Shown in pieces: positions 1-6,027 of a stretch of 20,510 nucleotides of DNA; positions within the stretch are counted from its first letter, which is position 1, and every line of letters begins with the position of its first letter. A program made the translations under genes and the position numbers. Source of the stretch: a virus. The notes under the pieces are model-generated. The model worked only from the letters and a program-made list of their open reading frames with translations. It was not told the DNA's origin and searched no databases. Location of the stretch: IMG/VR virus record IMGVR_UViG_3300032304_000199, positions 1 through 20,510 of that record. One strand, written 5' to 3'.

Positions 1-525
1 AAGACGGTTTTCAAACCGAGCATCATGATTGCCAAGTGTCCACACTAGGTTTACATTGTGTCTGGCTTTCTTGGCAGTTTCCTCAATCTCACCCATTGCA
101 ATCTCACAGGCTTTGAGTTCTTGTATTACGCTAGGGGTTGTATCCCACCCAATTCGGGGGTATCTACTGATGGAAGCGCCATCAAATATATCGCCATTGG
201 CAATGACAGCCTTTGGCTGAAACTCTTTGATGGCCCAAAGTAATCCTTTGAATGCGGTGGTGTGTATGCTGGGCCAGAAGTGCGCGTCACTGAAAACGAT
301 CACCGTGCCATCCAAGATGCCAAGTTCTTTTCGGGCTGGATTAGGTTTCTTTGAAACATTGAGAAGTGGCTTTTTCGCCTCTAGCGATTGACCATACTTA
401 ATCTCCATGTTTCTACGCCTGCGGCTCATATTCCTTGAGGACATACCGGTGGCTTTAGCTATTGCTTCAACAGACTGATGAGTCTTCCAAAGCTCGAGAA
501 AATCTGCATCCGAAATTTTCGTCAT
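1..525 (-). CDS. HTH-metallophosphoesterase fusion, C-terminus off the left edge
   Basis: Open frame from the ATG at 525 to the window edge, giving 175 residues with no stop. Residues about 5-40 look like a helix-turn-helix (acidic start, A-I-A-K-A-T-G-M-S, then a run of Arg), a layout I recall from many phage phosphoesterases. The calcineurin-like metallophosphoesterase core follows: motif I D80-x-H82 (in VIVFSDAHFWP), motif II G111-D112-x-x-D115 (in ANGDIFDG) and motif III G165-N166-H167-D168 (in TLGNHDARFE). These residues bind the two metal ions; the remaining C-terminal histidine motifs lie outside the window. The enzyme should cleave phosphodiesters or phosphomonoesters, but the substrate cannot be told. 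AAAGG lies about six bases before the ATG. The gene diverges from the small plus-strand genes. Family call is firm, biological role unknown. Confidence 0.9.
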   Translation of the reverse strand, partial: MTKISDADFLELWKTHQSVEAIAKATGMSSRNMSRRRRNMEIKYGQSLEAKKPLLNVSKKPNPARKELGILDGTVIVFSDAHFWPSIHTTAFKGLLWAIKEFQPKAVIANGDIFDGASISRYPRIGWDTTPSVIQELKACEIAMGEIEETAKKARHNVNLVWTLGNHDARFENRL

Positions 526-561
526 AGAAACCTTTGCAGTTGTTTGCGAATTGATCCGATG

Positions 562-617
562 GATTAAATTATTGTTTTAATTAACTGATGATTAACGCAT
601 ATTTTTATGACGATTAA
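562..617 (+). repeat. Three GATTAA direct repeats, possible operator
   Basis: GATTAA occurs at 562-567, 590-595 and 612-617, so the start-to-start spacings are 28 and 22 bases. The left context is similar in each (GATG, GAT, GAC). A TTAATTAA palindrome sits at 577-584. Repeats in a divergent control region can be operator sites, but short A/T-rich words also recur by chance. Confidence 0.3.
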
Positions 618-627
618 ATATGAATAC

Positions 628-674
628 TTGACTAAGTTGTATGGTATTTGATAGACTTGCAAATAGTGTATGAT
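628..674 (+). promoter_or_regulatory. Candidate sigma70-type promoter(s) for the small-gene cluster
   Basis: Two candidates overlap. One has TTGACT (628-633), an 18-base spacer and TAGACT (652-657). The other has TTGATA (648-653), a 15-base spacer and TATGAT (669-674), which would start transcription near 681, just before the AAGGAG at 690-695. Both deviate from consensus in the -10 box or in spacing. The position before the first plus-strand gene supports a promoter here; which pair is used is undecided. Confidence 0.4.
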
Positions 675-700
675 TTATTCGTCAACAACAAAGGAGTCCC

Positions 701-841
701 ATGAACCACACACAACACGCATTCACAACAGAGGCACACCGCAAGCTGTCCAAACGCGCAGAGGCTGCGCTGGACTATCTGCTGTGCCTTGTCATTGGCG
801 TAGGCTTGGCCGCACTGCTCGTAGCATGGTGGTCATCATGA
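701..841 (+). CDS. 46-aa single-span membrane micro-protein
   Basis: A small gene with a good ribosome site (AAGGAG at 690-695, five bases before the ATG). The N-terminal 26 residues are polar and basic (MNHTQHAFTTEAHRKLSKR...). Residues about 26-44 form one hydrophobic span (LLCLVIGVGLAALLVAWW), ending WWSS. I do not recognise the family. It is the first gene of the plus-strand cluster, and its TGA overlaps the ATG of the next gene (ATGA), indicating translational coupling. A small membrane protein expressed early in infection is the natural reading, but no function can be assigned. Confidence 0.7.
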   Translation: MNHTQHAFTTEAHRKLSKRAEAALDYLLCLVIGVGLAALLVAWWSS

Positions 842-1077
842 ATAACCCACCAGCATTTCCATCGGGATATTACGCACCCGAAAACCAAGGCATGACCTTG
901 CGTGACTACTTTGCGGCAAAAGCTATGCAAGGATATGTCTCAGCAAGGGGATGGCATCCTGACTTCACCTACCCAGCCGATTTCAATTTTGATGCTGGAA
1001 AGCGTGCCGCAGATGCAGTAGCTGTTGCGTCTTACCAGTATGCAGACGCAATGCTGAAAGCGAGAGAGCAAGAATGA
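838..1077 (+). CDS. 79-aa conserved phage protein with MTLRDYFA motif
   Basis: The ATG at 838 overlaps the previous stop (ATGA), which fixes the start; the frame is open further upstream but that part lies in the preceding gene and leader. The segment MTLRDYFAAKAMQG (about residues 19-32) is a motif I recall from many short phage proteins of unknown function. The remainder is aromatic and Ala-rich, with a predicted helix at the C-terminus (AADAVAVASYQYADAMLKAREQE region). Soluble, no membrane span. Its last four bases (ATGA) could start the next frame at 1074. Function unknown. Confidence 0.8.
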   Translation: MNNPPAFPSGYYAPENQGMTLRDYFAAKAMQGYVSARGWHPDFTYPADFNFDAGKRAADAVAVASYQYADAMLKAREQE

Positions 1078-1097
1078 ATAACCCACAGGAGAAAACA

Positions 1098-1367
1098 ATG
1101 TCACAGACCATGCAAATTGAGATTGACCGCGCAGTAAACCGATTCACGCCACCCATGGAAGTGGGCGGTGGATTCCTCTCACGCGATGACTTTGCCACGC
1201 TTGCACGCAAGGCCGTGACCGAGGGCACGCTGATCGGCTGGGCGCACGCGGAGAACATGACCAGAGAGCGTATGCAACGCAAGATCAGCGAGCTTGAGCA
1301 TGAAGTCACCATACTGCGTGACCGCGTGAAAGATGTCGAGATGGAGTTGCTGGCGGTAGGCAAGTGA
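1098..1367 (+). CDS. 89-aa coiled-coil protein
   Basis: I chose the ATG at 1098 because CAGGAG stands about seven bases before it. An in-frame ATG at 1074 overlaps the previous stop and would add eight residues, but it has a weaker ribosome site. Residues 1-55 are mixed (MSQTMQIEIDRAVNRFTPP...). From about residue 55 to the end there is a strongly charged heptad-like helix (MTRERMQRKISELEHEVTIL and onward), typical of a dimeric coiled coil. No enzymatic motif. The stop overlaps a GTG (1364) in another frame. An unrecognised phage protein of the small-gene cluster. Confidence 0.75.
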   Translation: MSQTMQIEIDRAVNRFTPPMEVGGGFLSRDDFATLARKAVTEGTLIGWAHAENMTRERMQRKISELEHEVTILRDRVKDVEMELLAVGK

Positions 1368-1546
1368 AGATCATCATCGTAGTGCTGGCGGTGCTGGCAC
1401 TCTTTTATTTTGACTCGGAGGGATTTCATGGAGACAGTAATCACATTCGTGCTTGGCGGTTTGATCGGCATTGTCATCACGCTGATAGTGCTTTTTTGCA
1501 TCGTCAATTTTTTACTAGACAAGACAGAGGACAAGTAAATGCCTAG
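1364..1546 (+). CDS. Possible 60-aa ORF with N-terminal membrane span (GTG start)
   Basis: The GTG at 1364 overlaps the preceding TGA (GTGA). The first 16 residues (MKIIIVVLAVLALFYF) look like a genuine membrane anchor or signal segment. After about residue 20 the sequence turns into a His/Arg-rich stretch read out of frame across the better supported 1428-1538 gene, and it looks like shadow sequence. Either this is a real gene nested with its neighbour, or only the first segment was once coding. Weak ribosome site. Low confidence. Confidence 0.3.
   Translation: MKIIIVVLAVLALFYFDSEGFHGDSNHIRAWRFDRHCHHADSAFLHRQFFTRQDRGQVNA
1428..1538 (+). CDS. 36-aa single-span membrane micro-protein
   Basis: A very short gene with a strong ribosome site (GGAGGG at 1417-1422, five bases before the ATG). 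It reads METVITFVLGG, then a hydrophobic stretch to about residue 28 (the IGIVITLIVLFCIVNFLL region), and ends with the charged tail DKTEDK. One membrane helix with an acidic/basic C-terminal tail. The stop TAA adjoins the next ATG (TAAATG). The family is not recognised; a small membrane modulator is plausible. It overlaps the larger GTG-initiated frame 1364-1546, and the ribosome site favours this one. Confidence 0.6.
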   Translation: METVITFVLGGLIGIVITLIVLFCIVNFLLDKTEDK

Positions 1547-1691
1547 ACCTAAGAGTGAATTGACCACCTCACAAAAGCGCATTGGCGCGGTGGTGACAAA
1601 GTGGCAGCATGAGGAGTGGAAGAGACTCGGCGCTTCCAAATGGCTCAAGCAATTGCTGACAGAGAGCTATAAGAAGAGGGTGCAAGAATGA
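1539..1691 (+). CDS. 50-aa small DNA-binding-like protein (MPRPKSEL family)
   Basis: AGAGGA lies about eight bases before the ATG, which directly follows the previous stop. The protein is basic and begins MPRPKSELTTSQ; it ends with an amphipathic helix containing GASKWLKQLLTE. I recall phage proteins with the same MPRPKSEL start and a G-(A/G)-S/A-K-W-L core that resemble ribbon-helix-helix regulators, so a small DNA-binding protein is a reasonable inference, not a demonstrated one. Its end (ATGA) overlaps the next start. Confidence 0.7.
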   Translation: MPRPKSELTTSQKRIGAVVTKWQHEEWKRLGASKWLKQLLTESYKKRVQE

Positions 1692-1855
1692 CATCAGCAT
1701 GGGACTACAAAGGCCCATCGATCTGGACACGCGATGAGAAACTTAAACGCTTTAAGCAGGGCGAGGAATATGCCAAGCGCAAGCAGGACAAGGGTGACAT
1801 CAACGACAAGAATCAGGTCTTCATCTACTCCAAGGCCATGAGCACAAAGAAATGA
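1688..1855 (+). CDS. 55-aa basic hypothetical protein
   Basis: The ATG overlaps the preceding TGA, with AGAGGG about eight bases upstream. The product is soluble and rich in Lys, Asp and aromatic residues (MTSAWDYKGPSIWTRDEKL...FIYSKAMSTKK). No membrane span, cysteine pair or known motif. It ends in an ATGA overlap with the winged-helix-like gene, so the two are probably translated together. Family not recognised. Confidence 0.65.
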   Translation: MTSAWDYKGPSIWTRDEKLKRFKQGEEYAKRKQDKGDINDKNQVFIYSKAMSTKK

Positions 1856-2220
1856 AATCGGCAAGACTACCGCGAGTAATTGACCTGCTTCAGCGCACCG
1901 GCTGCACAGCGCCAGAGCTTGCGGCCAAGGTGTACTGCACCGAGAGGTCAGCGCAGCAAATGATCAACCGTCTGCGGCTTGCTGGCACGGTCCACATTCA
2001 GGAGTGGCGCAGATCAGGCAATGTGCTGGTGGCGGTGTACAGGTATGGAATTGGCACTGATGCCGTCAAGCCGCCACCGCTGACACCTGTGGAGAGACTG
2101 CGCCGATTCAGAGCGCGTGAGTCATTGGACGATAAGGCTTTCCGCTTGGCAAGGGAAAGAGGTAAGAGACTAAAGCCGAGGCGCGATCCGCTGGTGGCTG
2201 CACTGTTTGGGGATAAGTGA
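1852..2220 (+). CDS. 122-aa winged-helix-like DNA-binding protein
   Basis: Start fixed by the ATGA overlap with the previous gene. Residues about 5-62 resemble a winged helix: helix 1 (PRVIDLLQRT), a turn (GCTAPELAAKV), a recognition helix (TERSAQQMINRLRLAG) and a short beta wing (TVHIQEWRR...VLVAVYRYG). The C-terminal half is strongly basic and Pro-rich (KPPPLTPVERLRRFRARE, then KRLKPRRDP), suited to nucleic-acid contact. It may regulate the divergent control region or serve phage replication; neither can be decided. The TGA overlaps the next ATG by one base (TGATG). Confidence 0.75.
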   Translation: MKSARLPRVIDLLQRTGCTAPELAAKVYCTERSAQQMINRLRLAGTVHIQEWRRSGNVLVAVYRYGIGTDAVKPPPLTPVERLRRFRARESLDDKAFRLARERGKRLKPRRDPLVAALFGDK

Positions 2221-2396
2221 TGAAGATAACTTTAGATGTTCAACTGATACCTGACTACGGTATCAATATTGATGTGCAGCCAGATGACGGCATCCTCAAA
2301 TTATCTGCGCCAGAACAAGAGGCAATTGTCAATGAAGCAATCCGCGCTCTTGAGCACTACATAATTATGATCACTGATCCCCAAGAAGACGCTTGA
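2220..2396 (+). CDS. 58-aa acidic hypothetical protein, convergent overlap
   Basis: Starts within the previous stop (TGATG), with GGGGAT a few bases upstream. An acidic small protein: MKITLDVQLIPDYGINIDVQ, then PDDGILKL, then a helix ending EHYIIMITDPQEDA. The pattern of two beta strands and one helix suggests a compact fold. No motif recognised. Its last 26 bases overlap the 3' end of the minus-strand gene ending at 2371, so the two operons run into each other with no non-coding gap. Confidence 0.65.
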   Translation: MKITLDVQLIPDYGINIDVQPDDGILKLSAPEQEAIVNEAIRALEHYIIMITDPQEDA

Positions 2397-3918
2397 GTCT
2401 TGCTATCTCTTTGTCATCCATGAACATGGAGATACCTTTGCCGGCAGTGGACAGCACACCGCGAGTTAATTGGTTTGGGTCTGCATATGTTCTACCAGCG
2501 GGGATGTCGCCAGGGAATTGATAATTGACAAACAAATCTTCTAGACTTGCTCTTTTTATATCTGAGCCAGGCTTGTTCATTTGCGTTGGCAAAATTTGGT
2601 TGTACAAGGGTTGCATAAATTCGCTGATTGGTGCGCCCCTAGTGTTTCCTAAGAACACGCCAGGAATGTCATATCCATATGCGCCATGAGTACCGCGTGA
2701 AATTCCCAATTTTGGTAATGCCTCAAAGATTGAGTCACCCATCAAAAATGGTTGTTTGTACATTACATTTGGATCAAGCATTGCGTTTTGCAGATCGGGA
2801 TAGTTAAATCCAAGACCTTGCTCTGCGCCAACATTACTCATCTTCTCCACAAATACTTTACGCAAATCTCCTGCGCTACCGACAGGCAAACCTTCTCCAG
2901 TCAGTAATTGCAAACGCGATGCTGGATCATTCAATCCGACAAAGTCTTTGTATTTACCAGGCTTACCTTTAATAGTCTTTGCCCTCATCTGATCTGATAT
3001 TTGATTCAATAATTTGGGACTTGGGTTTGTTGCATCAATCAATGATAAAAGCCCAAGCGTTGGACCAGTTGAGAAGTTCTCGCCACCTGGCGGCATTGTG
3101 TGTGGGGCCATAAACACGCGCCCAGTACCGCCCATCTTTAGGTTTTCTTCTATGGCCTGCAAAGCTCGATTATTTTGCGACATAGCCTGTGCTTGACCGG
3201 AGGCATATCCAATATTGCGTCTAATATTGTTTTCATCCATCATGTACATCAACCCGCCTGGCGTGACAAACGAATTGTTTCCAAGTGGTATGTCGCTGAC
3301 ATTGGTGACTTCCACATTGCGACTTAATTGATCAGTTGGGTATGTGAAAATGCTGCCGCCACGCATTTGTTCGTAATCAACTTTTCTTCTCGGAACAATG
3401 CCAGGCAATTGCCGAGTCTCATATCGAGTACCAACTATCGGATTTGGCTTTGTTTTCGTGACAGGTATATACACATTGCTCTGCGTACCCTGCGCCAAAT
3501 CACTCAGCAACCCAGCACCAACGCCACCCTTAGCCATCGTGCGCTCAACCATTGGCGCAACTTTGCGTTCAGCGGCCATGCCAGTTCGTTCAGCTTGCGC
3601 GGCCAAAGCCTGACGCGGTATTGATGCCAGCATCGCAGCCTCTGGAATTACTGGTGGCAGCTTGCTTGCCTCAAGCAGACCGCCAAGGCTTTGCAGCATC
3701 TGTGGCGCAACCTGACCGCGAGGCTGATAGGTGTACTGTTGCATGACACGCTTCGCCTCTTCCTCGGCAATACGGTTAGCCTCTCGCGTACCCAGCTTGC
3801 CGCTGGTCGCGCCCTTGTAAACGCCATAGGGCATACCAAGCAAACCGGCCAGCGCACCGCTGCCAAGGGTTGCAGCAGTCTCTCCAGCGCCTGTCAGATA
3901 GTCGAGGTAGGTTGCCAT
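2371..3918 (-). CDS. 515-aa internal/ejection-type virion protein (inferred)
   Basis: Last gene of the late operon. ATG at 3918 directly follows the TAA of the 699-aa gene. Residues 1-40 are small-residue-rich and hydrophobic (TAATLGSGALAGLLGMPYGVYKG), as in phage ejection proteins that touch membranes. The middle is Ala/Glu/Arg-rich and helical. The second half is a mixed Gly/Pro-rich globular region with no catalytic motif I can name, and the C-terminus is a basic helix (MDDKEIARLKRLLGDQ). Position after three other helical virion-type proteins and the tail module supports an internal/ejection protein, like the last proteins of podovirus structural operons. An enzymatic cargo domain in residues 150-430 is possible but unproven. 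Confidence 0.65.
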   Translation of the reverse strand: MATYLDYLTGAGETAATLGSGALAGLLGMPYGVYKGATSGKLGTREANRIAEEEAKRVMQQYTYQPRGQVAPQMLQSLGGLLEASKLPPVIPEAAMLASIPRQALAAQAERTGMAAERKVAPMVERTMAKGGVGAGLLSDLAQGTQSNVYIPVTKTKPNPIVGTRYETRQLPGIVPRRKVDYEQMRGGSIFTYPTDQLSRNVEVTNVSDIPLGNNSFVTPGGLMYMMDENNIRRNIGYASGQAQAMSQNNRALQAIEENLKMGGTGRVFMAPHTMPPGGENFSTGPTLGLLSLIDATNPSPKLLNQISDQMRAKTIKGKPGKYKDFVGLNDPASRLQLLTGEGLPVGSAGDLRKVFVEKMSNVGAEQGLGFNYPDLQNAMLDPNVMYKQPFLMGDSIFEALPKLGISRGTHGAYGYDIPGVFLGNTRGAPISEFMQPLYNQILPTQMNKPGSDIKRASLEDLFVNYQFPGDIPAGRTYADPNQLTRGVLSTAGKGISMFMDDKEIARLKRLLGDQ

Positions 3919-6018
3919 TTATTGTCCTGCGAGATTTGATCCAATGATTGAGCCGCCAGTTTGAGCGCCAATGTAGCCACCAGTGCCAGCAGCGCGAGCG
4001 CGTGCTTCATTCATCTTGCGAATGGATTCTGACAGATCAAGCAGTTTTTGCTGTTCGCGTGACAACAAGATGCGTCCCATCTGATTACGCACAGCCTCTG
4101 GTGTCTGTACGCGGCCAAGCAAACCCTGTGCTGATGACACCATGCCAGGCACATTGCCGGTGGCAACAGCCTGACCAGCCTGCATCACTGGTGCGACATC
4201 AAGATCGGCCATGCCAGCGGCACGCGCTGCTGTTTGCGATCCACGGCCAGCAGACTCCAAGCCTTTGAGTCGAGCCTCTTTAGCCACTGCTGATGCAAAC
4301 TCACGGTAATCGTTACCGAATACAGCCTTGAGTCTTTCTTGCGTTGCTGGCTCTTTCCACATCTTGAGCAATGATGTCTGTCCAGCCTCTGTGCCTGTCT
4401 TTTGGCGCAAAGCCTGCAAAGCACCAATGCGAAATGCGTCCATCTCTGATTGGCTCAAGCCACGCAATTCCTGTTTAAAGTTGATGATGTCACCTGTCAT
4501 TGCCTTGCGGCCAAGTTCAGCGGCATCCATCATCTGAGATGGTCCAGCCCATTTCTCCATTGCTTGAGCATAAGCAGATTTGCCGCCAATCTTTGGCGAT
4601 CTATCGCTCAACGCTTTGATTAACTCTTGTCTGACATCATCGTAAGCATTGGCCTGCTGACTGCTGCCAGATCGTTTCAGACTCTGTGCAGAATCATAAA
4701 GTGATTGCTTCAGCGTATCCAATACATTCATCGGCACTGGCTGACCAGTTTGCAACTTTGACAAATCAATTGTCTGACCAGTTTTTGTGCGGTACAACAA
4801 TTCAGCAGCACCCTGCAAATTCTCTGAACGCTTGAGCAATTTCATCAATTGATCATCAACTCTCACCACAGCTTGATCAATGGCGTTGTAAAACGGTCTG
4901 GATTCAATGCGGCGCAATTCGCTGAAGTTGTCAATGCTTTGCTGAAATTGTGATCCAGCAGTGCCTAGAGCCTCGTCAGCGGCAGAAACAAGTCGGCCAG
5001 CGCGTCCAGCTTGACGCTCTCTGATGGCACGCTCTAAGGCTTGTTTTGTCTCGCCTGGCAGCGTTGCAATGGTATCCAACAACTGACGCATATTTGCGCC
5101 ACCAACATCAGCAATGCGTGCCTCTGTACCGAGTTTGCCCATTCGAGCTTGCGACATAGTTAATGCGCTTGCCAATAGATCGGGTGGTGTGTCGCGCAGC
5201 AAAGCCTCGGCAACCTTTTGCTGTGCATAGGTTTCAGCCCTTGCTGGTGAAACTCTGGCGGCAATCTGACGGCCACCAGCGCCAAGCACTGCCATTGCAG
5301 GTTGAGTGGTTGGTCCAAGTACACCACTGATGGCGGCACTCTTTGCAACATCAGATGCAATATCTGAAACTGTTTCTCCTTCAGACGCGCCAAGTCCATA
5401 CAAGCCGCCATAACCTAAACCACTTGCACCAGCCTGCGCCATACGCTGACCCATACCCATGACTTGGCCTTGTGCAGGTGGTTGCGTCAGGTACTGCATC
5501 GCCTTTGACAGCATTGGAGATACAGCCTCAATCGCAGGTTTTGCTGCTGTTGACACGGCTTGCGTGACGCGAGATGGCGCACTGACCATCATCGTTGGCA
5601 ATGATGCCGCTGCTTGTAACCCAATTGAACGAAATGGATTTGCCTTGCTGTAAGACTCAGCAGCACCACGAATCAAATCGCGTTGCTCTTGATAGGCTTG
5701 CGTCAGTGGCTTGCCTTCTGTGACGGCCTTAATTGGTGCAGCAACAGCGCCAGCAATCTCATCATAAAAGCCCATTGTCGGGCCTTGCATTGCTGACAAG
5801 AATCCTTTTTCTAATTCTGATTTCTTTGCGCCAGCCTCGTAAGCCGCAGATTTGCGCTCAGAGAGAAACTTCAGCACCTCGCTTGGCGTGTAGTTGTTTT
5901 CAACAGCCATTTGAATATTTGGCGCAACATCAGGCATCTGAGACAGATATTGCATGATCTCGTCATCTTTGTAGCCCTCTTTGCGAGCCGCATCAATTTG
6001 CTGTTTTATACCGTCCAT
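3919..6018 (-). CDS. 699-aa internal/ejection-type virion protein
   Basis: The largest protein here. The N-terminus carries two copies of a short helical motif: ARKEGYKDDEIMQYL (residues about 11-25) and AVENNYTPSEVLKFL (about 38-52). I recall this GY-x-D-x-E-I pattern from large phage virion proteins. It is followed by Ala/Gly/Ser-rich segments with weak membrane character (about 70-250). From about residue 255 to the end there is a long Gln/Ala/Arg-rich helical region (SELRRIESRPFYNAID, then LKQSLYDSAQSLKRSG). No transglycosylase motif is visible. Position and composition fit an internal core protein that is ejected with DNA; the exact role is inferred. The Gly-rich C-terminus (GGYIGAQTGGSIIGSNLAGQ) ends just before the next ATG. 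Confidence 0.7.
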   Translation of the reverse strand: MDGIKQQIDAARKEGYKDDEIMQYLSQMPDVAPNIQMAVENNYTPSEVLKFLSERKSAAYEAGAKKSELEKGFLSAMQGPTMGFYDEIAGAVAAPIKAVTEGKPLTQAYQEQRDLIRGAAESYSKANPFRSIGLQAAASLPTMMVSAPSRVTQAVSTAAKPAIEAVSPMLSKAMQYLTQPPAQGQVMGMGQRMAQAGASGLGYGGLYGLGASEGETVSDIASDVAKSAAISGVLGPTTQPAMAVLGAGGRQIAARVSPARAETYAQQKVAEALLRDTPPDLLASALTMSQARMGKLGTEARIADVGGANMRQLLDTIATLPGETKQALERAIRERQAGRAGRLVSAADEALGTAGSQFQQSIDNFSELRRIESRPFYNAIDQAVVRVDDQLMKLLKRSENLQGAAELLYRTKTGQTIDLSKLQTGQPVPMNVLDTLKQSLYDSAQSLKRSGSSQQANAYDDVRQELIKALSDRSPKIGGKSAYAQAMEKWAGPSQMMDAAELGRKAMTGDIINFKQELRGLSQSEMDAFRIGALQALRQKTGTEAGQTSLLKMWKEPATQERLKAVFGNDYREFASAVAKEARLKGLESAGRGSQTAARAAGMADLDVAPVMQAGQAVATGNVPGMVSSAQGLLGRVQTPEAVRNQMGRILLSREQQKLLDLSESIRKMNEARARAAGTGGYIGAQTGGSIIGSNLAGQ

Positions 6019-6027
6019 GATTGCGCC

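Larger units (their letters stand above)
526..700. promoter_or_regulatory. AT-rich divergent intergenic control region
   Basis: These 175 bases separate the minus-strand phosphoesterase from the plus-strand gene cluster and are clearly richer in A/T than the flanking genes. They are the only sizeable non-coding stretch in the window. They hold candidate plus-strand promoter elements and three GATTAA repeats, listed separately. I could not pick a convincing minus-strand promoter for the phosphoesterase. Confidence 0.6.

Noticed and set aside
983-1648. A 221-residue open frame on the minus strand opposite the small-gene cluster
   Set aside because: Runs antisense to several plus-strand frames that have ribosome sites and ATGA overlaps; His/Ser-rich composition is typical of shadow frames and no motif is visible.
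2386-2401. Short inverted repeat AAGAC/GTCTT at the convergent stop region as a possible terminator
   Set aside because: Only a five-base A/T-rich stem with a six-base loop and no U-tract; not convincing.
3328-3939. Several plus-strand frames of 60-100 residues inside the ejection genes
   Set aside because: Opposite-strand shadows of long minus-strand genes, without ribosome sites.
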